NCBI GenBank assembly: GCA_030867875.1
Contig: JAOWCC010000064.1
Span: 34,060,802 to 34,124,801, forward strand
DNA from: Actinernus sp. WN-2022
Taxonomy: Eukaryota > Cnidaria > Anthozoa > Actiniaria > Actinernidae
Reading direction: 5' to 3'
Length of the DNA: 64,000 nucleotides
A program made the position numbers and the translations under genes. Under the pieces are notes generated by a model, which did no database searches, was not told the origin of the DNA, and saw nothing but the letters and a program-made list of their open reading frames with translations. How positions within the stretch are numbered: the stretch's first letter is position 1; each line of letters begins with the position of its first letter. Below are positions 12,801-24,800 of this stretch, piece after piece.

Positions 12801-15800
12801 GTCTGTAAGTGGTTGTTCTTGGGTCTCTTGGGTACTTCTGTTGTGGGTCCTCAACCTATTGGGGCCCTTTGACAATGATAGGACTGGTGTGGTAACGAGA
12901 CTAGTATTTGTGATTAAAAGTGTTGTTGCAGTGCTCGGGCATACTGCAGGGTTGCCATGGTCAGGGAAAAATGATTTTTTTTACAAGGTCAGGGAAAAGT
13001 CTAAAATTCTTGTGACAGTCAGGGAATTTTGTTTTTTCTGATGGGTGACAACCCTGTAGTGTACTTCTATTTGCCACACACAAACAACTTTGTGTTACTG
13101 GGAAAAAGGCAAATTTTGTTAACCAATCACTACTGGTAATGGTAAGATTATCCATTTATCAATTAAGCTTCGCTTTAGAGTTGTGTTCAATTGAGTAGTT
13201 TGATTAGTTATGCACCTATCAATGTTAAGCCTGAGGTTTTTTTTTTTTTTTTTTTGGGGGGGGGGGGGCAATCCCAGGGGAATTTGACATTTTTGGGGTG
13301 CCAGAGTTAATTTCCCATCCCCCGGGACCTATATCCAGGTCAGATTTCCCTACCTTATTTGACCACATTCACCATTGTGACGGGTTATTACATTGAAATT
13401 TATTTAGTCTGTGGCTTCCAGCGTGTTATTTAGTAGGGACTGGCAATTTGTTTTGCATTGATGGCATTGAATCTTTAGCTTAAAAGCTAAGAAAAATGCA
13501 TCTGTTTTCCAAAGAGAAGAGTGACTTATTTCCAGTCCCTTCAGATTAAAAAAAAGTAACTTGTCTCTATTTCTTTTCAAGATGGTGGGTATGAAAAGTT
13601 CTCAACTCTGGTAACAGCCCAGTTTTCCAATTCCCCTGGGATTGCCTCCCTTTTCTGGGGCTTAACATTGATAGGTGCATTAGTTATTCACGATTGCATT
13701 CCGTTTCCTCATGATTGGTTCAAGTAACCAATCCTGAATTGCTTCAGTTTGTGATTGGTTCGCTGTATTTTTACTTGCTTCTGATTGGCTCTGGTTTCGG
13801 TTTTACAACACTCATTCGTAAACTGCTCTCTATAACAACATTAATAATTGTTAATTTGTGTTTCAGGTCTGCTGGAGGCTCGTGGTGTACCTCCTCATCT
13901 GTTTGGATCCCTAGGCCCTAGGATGCATCAACTTCTTCATAGAGCAAGCAGTGGTGGGTCAAGTGAGTTCATCCATTATAATAAGTAAATTATAAAACTA
14001 GCTTAGGTACTCTTGCTTTGACAAATCACAAAATAGTGGGTAGAAACAATATTGAAATTTTGCACATGTATGGTACTAAGGAACATATATATCACTGTAC
14101 TAAAATGATGTTTCCATGGAAACACTGACTAATAAGTCGTTTATTATATAAATATGCACCATGTGGCACTATTTGGGCAATCAGGAAGCCATTTTGTTTT
14201 TACTTCCCCAGTACAGTCTAATATTTCTTGCATTCTTGTGTTCTTAGTTAGAACTGGATATTGTAATTATTGAAATTTCTTATTGTATTATTGTCTCCAT
14301 GAACTTTAAATTTTCCCCCTTTTTTTCATTCTTATTCTTACTTCATTCGTTTATATGTAATTCGTGGTACGTGTTTGTAAGTGTTAGATAAAGAATGAGC
14401 GGCCGATCTTTATCCAATTTACAAACTAGAGCTGAAAGCGAGAGTTCGTAAATCGGATAAAGATCGGACGCGAATTCTTTATCTTACTTATCAAACGTCT
14501 AGATGTAGAGAGGCATGTTTTCAGTTATTTTGGCGATACAACTTATTTTGGCCGAAAATCGAAGCCAAAGTTTATGTAAATCAGGACGAAATCTGTATCA
14601 GATTTACAGATCCCTCCATGCTCATTTATTTCCTTTGTTTTTGCTTTAAATCTGATACAGATTCATCCTGATTTACATAAACTTTTACTTCGATTTTCTC
14701 TACCAAAATAGGTTGTATCACCAAAATAACTGAAAAAACATGACTCTAGTCAGATACAGAATTCCTAAACCCTAACCCTAACCCTAACTCTCACTTTCAG
14801 CTCAAGTTAGTAAATCCCATAAAGCATGGCCACTCAATCTGTATCTATTACATGTACTTATCAAACTCATTAATAATTCAAGAAGGAAAAACAAAGGAAA
14901 TCACCGACCAATTTTTCCTGATTTGCATAAACTTTTAACACAACTCTATGCATTTAGACATTTGATAAGCCATATACAGAAGCTGTGTCTGTGGTTTATT
15001 GGATTTACAAACTGGTGCCTCCAACTTGAGTTTGTAAATGCGGTAAAGCATGTAGCCTGAATTTCAGCCGTCTCCTCTGGTTCGTTCCTCCCGAGAGAGA
15101 CGTCTGAATCCAATAGCCGATAATGCTGTCCAGTGACGTCAAGGCGGATTAACAATTTAATTTATGCAAATATAATAAAACTGTCACGGCGGTAGTAAGA
15201 GTTCGTGAGAAATATTTATTTGAGATTATGCCTACCAAAATAAAAGCCTTACCTATATTATATATCTCCATCCCATTTGCTTCTCAAGTGCCTCTTATGT
15301 TGTGAAAGCCTTTCCGAAGCAACAAATCGTTATATCATATTTGGAGGCAAAGTACAGTTGATCTTTGTCTTTCCGTTGATCTTTGTACATGTCTCACGAT
15401 CTGCCGTTCGAATCGACACAGCTACGAGATATTACCTATGTAAATGATGCAACAGAAAAGCAGAAAAACATGAAAGGGTAATAGAGAATTTTCGACGAAA
15501 TACGAAGACTCTTTTACGGGAAAGAACAGTTCCTTGAAGAGAGTAGCAACATTCTTTACCACTGCGAGTGCGAACAAATAATCGATTGTCAACAACCCCG
15601 CGGACGCGATGCGATAAAATGTAGATGTTTACAGGTTAGTCAGCCGGTTATTGTGCAGGACACTTTCAATCCATTTCCAGATGTTTTCCTTACAAATTCA
15701 AGGTCTTTGCCAAAGACAATCACTCCACTGAAACTCAACGATCAACAATCGCGAGTCCAAAGTGAATCCTGCCGTCTTCTCGGCTGATAATTATGATAAT

Positions 15801-18800
15801 TATGCGAAATTATAGAATATGAACCAATCAAAAATCACTACCAGGTTTTCTGGTAGTGACGTCACTGGACGGCATTATCGGCTATTGGATTCAGACGTCT
15901 CTCTCGGGAGGAACGAACCCAGAGGAGACGGCTGAAATTCAGGCTATAAAGCATGCCCACTTTCTGTATCTATTACTTACGAAGGTCCTATGGTGTGTTG
16001 TATTGTAGATAGCAAAGCTCAACAGCTGTTGCAGGGAATACAGTCCTCAGATGAAAGTCAACAACTGCAAGCTGTCATAGAGATGTGCCAGGTACTGATA
16101 ATAATAAATAATAATAAATAATAATAAATAATAATAATGGATTCAGATTGTTTCCTTCCGTTAGAGGTTTCTGTAAAAAGCAATGAATTACTGTCCTTAC
16201 TGTCCTTCTATTGGTCTTACCCCAGTTTGGTGACAATAGACCTTTTGTATGATGATGTCAAGCTTTTGTGATCACCACCAAGCCTCGCTTAGCCTGCTTT
16301 GCAGACATATTTTTTCACTCTCATAAATTCGAAGAAAAAAGTAACATCTGCTTTCCCGAGCGCTTAATTAGTTTCCAATATGCAAGCATGACGTCAGCAC
16401 GTTTGTTTTATTTTTCTGCCCAAAATGGCAACTGTATTGTCTGAATTCCTTTTAAATGTAACATTACGTCACTTTCCAGGATATGGAAAGTAAAATCTGA
16501 TTGGTCCATAACGCAATGAGGTGTGCATATTGGAAACTAATTAAGCTCTCGGGTAAGCAGACGTTACTTTTTTCTTTGAATTTATGAGAGTGAAAAAATA
16601 TGTCTGCAAAGCAGGTTAAGCCTCACTTTGACACAGTATTTCCTCTTAACGCAAAAGTGAGGCTTGGTGTCCACAGAAGCATGGCATCATTACGCATAAG
16701 GCCTATTAACAGATGACAGAAAATTCCAACAAAATCCCTGAATGATGATGATGACGGTGGTAATGATAAAGATGATGATACATTTTAATGTGTGTATTAT
16801 CAAATGTGTTATAACAGAATTGACCTCAAACTCTGAATAAAAAGGTCCTGATGTTTTCTTGGACCTGGACAGGACCATATGGACAGGACATTCACTTGAA
16901 ACCAGTAATCTGTGATTTATAGATGTAATAAATAGCTAAATCTTGTTTATTCTTGGATGAATAAGGCTGATTGGGCCTCTTGCAAGATATGCTAATGTAT
17001 CCTTGACTCATTCCACACACTCATTACTACATTCATATATTCTCTGCACTCAATGCTCAACTCACATGTTGAATTTTATGGAGGGAGGAAAACTAGGAGG
17101 AGAACCCAGAGAACAACCCTTGGAGTATGGGTGAGAATCAACAAGCTCAACTCGCATATAACACTGTGTCTGTGAATCGATCTTGGGCTACAGTGGTAAG
17201 AGGCAAGCAGTTTTACATGCTGCACCACCCAGAGATGCGTAATGTGGTAGTTAAGCAGTATCAATTTTAGGATTTCACTAAAACAGAATTGTTTTTTTCT
17301 CCTTTGTTGTAATGTGTACAGTTGTTGGTGATGGGAAATGAAGAGAGTCTTGCAGGATTTCCAGTGAAACAAGTTGTACCTGCATTGGTGAGTGCCATTG
17401 AACTTCACACTGTGGCAGAGTTTATACAAATTTAGGGTGCATTTGATTGACCGTATTCCTGAATAAGAATAGATGGAATAGTCTCTGGACTGAGCACTGG
17501 TTCAGACACATTTTGCCCTGTAAGCTACAAACTAATGCTGACATGGTATTTGGGATATATTATATAGTATTCCAGTGGCTTTTACATCCCGATAAAACTG
17601 ATTTGTAGTGATCATTCTGTGTATTCTTATTCTGGAATATGCTGTGCCTCGTTCGCCGTACTGCCAGGCTTAAGTGTTATGGCCAGTGAGCCTTCTTAGT
17701 ATCAGCGCCCATGTTATGGAACAGCTTACCGATAAATATTTGCCAAAGTTCATCTGTAAATGAGTTCAAATTTAAGTTCAAACACTATGTTTTTTTACCG
17801 CAAACCAGTCTGTCACTAAGTTATACCAGAATTCTGTACTTTATTAATCAGTGCATATTATTATTTCATAGTTTCTGTATTAGTGTAAAGTGCATAGAGC
17901 CTTTACATATATGTGCTAACAAATGTTATATGTTATTATTATTACTACATGTATTATTAATTGTCTCGTAACACAAACCCTTTTGCCATTTCAGATAAAT
18001 TTGCTTAATAAAGAACAGAAGTTTGAACTTGTAAGTACCATGGACAGCTCATTTTAATATAACATGTAAAGCCTGGTTCCCAAACTTGGAATACACTTCC
18101 ACACGAACTGCGTAAATCTTTACCTAAGTTTAGATTATTACTTGTTCAATATTACGTGTCTGCCATCACTTCTGTATTTGACATTCAGAACCCTAGGTCT
18201 TGGAAGTCTGTATGTCTGAAATGTCACCAAGCAAGACAGTTTACTGTACCTCTTAAATGCTGTTTTTAAGTTAAATTAATTATGGCCGAATTAAGTAAAT
18301 AAATTAATGGAGTAATCAAATAATCAAATAATAAATTCATAAATTAGCGCTAGCAACATACCCAGACACAATGCCATAATTGTGATTATTAAAATGATGT
18401 TTGTTTTCAAATAATCCCTGTGGATCAGGCGTTTCAATAACTTTTTAGGCAACTGGCAGTCCTGTTGTTAGAGGCGGTGGTTTACCTAGTAAACTTTACT
18501 CAACACTCAACAAAAAAAAACACTGATCGTGTGAAGTAGCCGGTGGTAAGAAGCAAAGTAACCGGCGGTTTATCGCCGGTAGCCGCCTGCTATTGAAACC
18601 CCTGGTGGATGTCTAAATCTACTGCTCTGTTTAGCTCCTGTAAATTGTCCATGAATTGTCAGTTATGGATCAGTTTTCCTGCCCATAAAACTCATTTGAA
18701 TTTCCCATGCACTGCCATCTTGGATCTCATGATGTCACAGTGTTAACCCTATTACAAGTTACACAACAAAAGATCTGTTGTTTTCTGTCATAGTTTTTCT

Positions 18801-21800
18801 CAAATAAGCCTTGCCATCAGCCATATTTTTTCTTTTGTTAATATAAATGTGCAAACCATTTTACGTCATGCATGTAATTAAAATATCTGTAACGGCATAA
18901 AAATTGTTGTATGATTTTGACAAACATTCTTGACTTCAACACAAAGAAAAGTAATATTTGTGCTCTCCAAATAAATTTTTAATTGCACAAAATCACTAAG
19001 GCATGACTAAAACGTATTAAAATAAAATCAAAATGGGGTCAATTATTTTTTCACTTCATAGGTGCTTTAAGACATAATTGTATCCTTACATTGAGTTCTT
19101 AATCCTTTAGGTGAACCATGCTTGCCGTGCCCTTACCTATCTCATGGAGAGTCTACCAAGGTCTACTGTGGTTGTAGTGGAAGCAATTCCACCTTTCTTA
19201 GAAAAGGTATCAAGAAGTGATTTACAAAGTCTTCAAGTTCATTGTTCACTGATTGAAATTTGACTGGATCTTTTAAATTTTGAGATTCTTAATCATGCCA
19301 AATTATTTGGAGTGTCAGTAATTTGAAATCTGGATGAACTGAATCCCAAAAATTCAAATGTTACTCCATACATAGCTAGGTGTATTACCAAAGTACACAA
19401 ACACTGCTTACTATGACAATAAACGAAACATCAACAGAGTTCTCCCAAAGCACCAGTGGCCAGCGATTTGTTCTGTGTATTCTACTTGACCACACAGGCT
19501 ACAATTTTTTACAATACACTTTTTACTTACTGTTATTAACGGTAGAAGCCTGGATTTTAAATAAATGCCCCCTACTCAATTCTTTTTCTCCCCCTACTTA
19601 ATGCCTGTGTTGGGAGTCAGAACCCTGCATTAACTTTTTCAATTTATTACTATGCAGCTACTCAACCTGGGCCCACCTGAAAACAGTTAGCCAATCAGAG
19701 TGCAGATTAATAAATAAAATTGCTTTCAAATGTATTAGTTGATGAACTGATTTGCCTTGCATTACGATAAAATCCTTTGTTTTAAAGTTGTGCTCTGATT
19801 GGCTACCATTCCTCATGTGGGCCCAGTTCGAATAGCCGCACAGTAAGAATGTTTTTTTCATCCTGTAGCTTCAAGTAATAGAGTGCATGGATGTAGCAGA
19901 GCAGTCCCTCACTGCGCTTGAAATGCTGTCCAAGAGGCATGGCAAAGCAATATTACAGGCCGTAAGTAAACCATATATACCAATCCCAGAACAAGAATAG
20001 TTGGAGTAGTCTCACTAAATGCTTGCTGACATACCATATTTCCTCATGTATAAGCCACACCTTTTTTGACCTTTCAGATTTTGAAAGTGACAAAAAAATG
20101 CCTCAATGATGGGGGTGCAGCTTATACATGAGTATTTTCAAAAAATTGTTTTTGCAAGGACCGTAAACAAACCCATATGAACAATAGAAATGGCACATTA
20201 TTCACAGAACACAAATGTCAGCAAGATTTCTACTCGAGCTCCTCTCCTTTGCTTTCCAAAGAAAACTAGCTATCCTTTTGCTTGTCATCTTCTCTGCTAA
20301 TTCCTCAAATGGTTCCTAGTGTTGCTAAAGCCCATAACTGGTCTTGGAAGCCTTCACATTTTCAAATAAAGTATCATTCTCGTCATGTTCATTGGTCAGC
20401 TTTGGAGCTTGACATGCTCGATTGGATGTTCGAGAAAACACTCGCCCCAGGCCCCTTCCCTCAAAAACCGAAGATGGCAGACCAGAATTGGAAACATGCG
20501 CATATAGTTTTGCCAGAAAATCGTACTTTGCTGTTGAAGTTCCTTAAATAATTATGTTGTTAGTTAATGGGGGAACAACAGCAGAAGAATTCTGAAGTGA
20601 TTTAAAGAGAGCATGTTGAAATATACACAAGAAATGACAAGGAAAGTTGTAACCATATTCGAAGTTGTGATAGCAGTTCGCATGACTTGGAATGACAACC
20701 ATCTCTTCTGAAGAAGTTTTGCTTCAAGTACAAGCATTTATGAACTTCAACAAAAGATTATTCTTCCTGAGTTTGGGATGCAGCTTATATGTGATTTTTT
20801 TTTTCCTGGACATTTTTGACAAATCCAGGGCAAAGTTAAGGTGTGCGTCTTATATGTGAGGTGTGGAAATACAGTATTATATTTAGGATACAATTTGTAT
20901 TACAGTGGCTAAAATCCTGATATAAGCTACATTCATTTGTAGTGATAGGTTTGATTGATAAGAATACACACTCAGATTAAAGTTGCCTACAGTAGGTTCT
21001 AATCCCCATCATTGTAATATTCTGAATTTTTGGTATGATCCTAGTGTTTCTAAACAATGTATTTTGTTTTTGTAGGGTGGCATGTCTTCATGTCTGCTTT
21101 TTCTAGACTTTTTCTCAATAACTGCACAGGTGAGTCATCCATCTTTTTACAGCAATTGCTTAGTTACTCGTTTTCTGATTGGAAGTAAGAGGACATCACA
21201 GATTGCATCCATTGCTTGTGCAATATTGATTGTCTGATAGCGCATGTGCTAAAATCACTTCCCTCCACAATTTCTCTTGTTTTCAAGGCTCTGCCGCTCG
21301 ACTATTTCTCATTTGTTCAGTAATTAGTGAAATGTTCCTTTTAACTATTACAAAGACAGCACTCAAAATAGAAACAATATAACCTGACATTTCATTTTTT
21401 TGGCAGGTCATTGAGTGTTTGAAATCATTCCCAAGCATATTTTCACCTGCCATTCCCGAAATTTGGCCTGCTTTTTGGCCATTGGCAGGTCTCTATTTCA
21501 AGCCCAGAAATGATGATATACTATAATATGATGGTGAAAGTGGAGGTGATGACACTGCTACAGCCACCACCACTGGCATAATGACACATTATCCAGTCTC
21601 TTTAATTCAATTTTTCCTCCTAATATTCAGAGGTCGGCTCTTGCCATTGCGTCAAACTGCTGCTCAAGTGTGGGACCAGATGACTTCCACTACATTGCAG
21701 ATGCTATCCAAATACTGAGCACAAGGCTGCAAATACTGGTCAGTTATTGGGTTAAACAAAGATATAACAGTGTTTATAATACAGTACCGCCTGAAATTAT

Positions 21801-24800
21801 TGACACATTTACCGCGTGCAATGACCGCGGTATGACTGCGGTAAAACCTCAGTGTGGCCGCGGTTTTACCGCGGTTGCGGTAAGCCGCGGTCAAATTATT
21901 CTGCGTCCAGCCTGACCGCGGTCACTTAATATACAGTACTGTTCGAAATTATTACAACGCTAGTTGGGGAAATATCCCTGGGATATTTCCTTTCAAATGG
22001 CACTTCATGGCCATTTGTGTGTTAAAACTGACTAGAACAAGAAACGCTTCGGAATAAGCTTCTCAAGTCTCGCTTCTCTAGCATGGCCATGTGTGTTAAA
22101 ACTGAATAGAACAAGAAAGCTTCGGAATAAGTTTCTCAAATCTCGCTTCGCTAGCACAGCCATTTGTGTGTTTAAAATGACTAGTACAAGAAACGCTTCG
22201 GAATAAACTTTTCAAGTCGCGCTCACTAACACTGTAATAATCTTCATTATATAGTGAAGGAGGTGAGTCAAACTGGAAGAAGAAGAAGACTAGAACAAGA
22301 AACGCTTCAGAATAAGCTTCTCAAATCTTGCTTCGCCAGAACGGCCATTTGTGTATTTAAAATAACTAGAACAAGAAACGTTTCTGAATAAACTTCTCTC
22401 GCTTCGCTAGCACGGCCATTTGTGTGTTTAAAATGACTAGTACAAGAAGCTACAGTACGGAGCCTCTAAAGGGCCATGCTTTTTTATATATCTTTTTCAG
22501 CCATTTTTTGCCACTTTCGAGCATATCTGGCATTTTTTGCCACTTACGAGCGTATCTGGCATTTTTTGCGACTTACGACCGTATCTGGCATTTTTTGCCA
22601 CTTACGACCGTATCTGGCATTTTTTGCCATGAAAATAGCCGTTATGGCGCAATGAAGAAGTGTTCAATTCATGAAGGACTTGATGAAGGACTTGATGGCC
22701 ATTTGACCCACCAGATTTGGCAAAAGTATCTTTCAACTTCTTGTAATTTATAGAGCTATTAGTAGAAGTACTGCGATAGCTTCAGGGGTGTCGAAAAAAC
22801 GAAGAGCGAAGACCCAGATGGAAAAACGAATAACTATAAAGAAGCAAAGACCGATACAACGTAAAATTTTGAAATTAGTGGTAGAATATTTCGGATGGCC
22901 ACACCAGCCTTCTTCAGGTACATGTATAATGAAGAAAATTTACATTGGTGTGTAGTTTTGAACGTGATACTGAGCTGTCATAAAACAGATTACAAAATGA
23001 TAGACAGTGAAAAAATGTTAAGAAGGTGAAAACAGATATCTAGTATGACTCTTCCCGGATGTTAATAAGGCCATAGGGTTCGAGTGTTCTCGCCTGTGCG
23101 ATTAAAAATGCTTCTCCGGCCTTACGTATAGAGTCTCTTAGAAAATATTTTTTCGATAGGAATAAGTTGCATGTCGTTGGCAGTGTGATTAGGAGAATTA
23201 AGAAAATGTTTGGCAACTGTTGTGAGTTTAGATTTGTTGTTAGAGTTATCTATCGTCCGGCGGTGTTCATTAAATCTGCCGGTCTTTTAAGCGTGACGGT
23301 CGTTTAGTCTCACCTATATATTGTAGATTGCAGCGGTTACATTGAATCATGTAGATTAGATTTTTAGTGTTACAGGTCAGGTTAAATTTGATAGAGCGCG
23401 TTTCCCCGGTGGCAAAGAAAGTATAGTTAGTAAATCCGTCAGAAATGTAAGGCTAAGTGGCGCAGTTCTTCCTACAACGGAACGAGCCAGGTGGGAGCTG
23501 CAGCTGGGAATTAGTCGAGTTAGAAGGGAGTTTAGCTTTAACGAGTAGGTCACGCAGGAAAAACGAAGACCGAAGAAGAACTGAAGTCTGTTGTGAATTT
23601 TTCAGTGTTGAAAACTTGCAAGCGCTCCGCGATCCGGTGCTCCTTTCCCTTTCTTCTCCACCTGGATTTTACTTTATGCCCCCAAATTGTAAATTCATTT
23701 TCATTGTCATCTGACATGTCATCTGTCAAAATCAACCAATCAACGTCTTTGTTTCTGTATGTTACAAATGTTTGACCTTCGGTGCGAAGGAAGTTCAAAA
23801 TGACCCCTTGGGAAAAACGAAGAACAGTAGGTCAAAAAATGGATTTCTGCATGGATTTTCACCAATTAAAAAATAAAAACTCTCTGAAACTTCTAGGCTA
23901 TCCGTACTAAATTTCCAGCAGGAAATTCAGGCTTAAACATACAGGGAAAAATCCACAACAGACTTCAGTTCTTCTTCGGTCTTCGTTTTTCCACCTCTGT
24001 CTTCACTCTCCGTTTTTCTGACACCCCTGAAGCTATCGCTGTACTTCTACTAATAGCTCTATAAACTACAAGAAGTTGAAAGATACTTTTGCCAAATCTG
24101 GTGGGTCAAATGGTCATCCAGTCCTTTGTGCGTGTTCTAAAATTAAATTACTTCTCCATTGCGCCATAACTGCTATTTTCATTACATAAGTGTCAATCAA
24201 ATGTCATTGAAAACCAGATACGGTCGTAAGTGGCAAAAAATGCCAGATACGTTCGTAAGTGGCAAAAAATGCCAGATACGCTCGTAAGTGGCAAAAAATG
24301 CCAGATACTGTTGTAAATGGCAAAAAATGTCTGAAAAAGATATATTAAAAAAACATGGCCCTTTACGGGCTCCGTAAAGTTCTCTGTTGACATGTGCTTT
24401 CAACCGTGGAGACTGATTGTCTGGTTTTTCACACCACAAGAGTGCCGCGAACTTCACGGGAAGTATAATTTTATTGTATTGTAGTTTAAATCACAAAGCT
24501 TCTCAACTTTGCTGGCAAATGATATAAATGTCTACTAAACAGAACATTCTGGAGTTGTTTTTATTTAATGTTGTTCCGTTTTCAAAGGTAATGAGGTCCG
24601 AGCCTTGAATTCCGCGACACAGAAGTGTGACATTTTCCGCGAACTGATTTGAATAATCAATGACTCCGCAGTGTTTGTTTTGTTTTGAGATTGCACCAAA
24701 TATTCTCTACAGATAAAATTTTCTTTTAGAAATCGAGATGCTTTCGGAATCAAACGTTTTGAAAGTTTTACTTCACTTACGTATCTGAACAGTTTCCACC

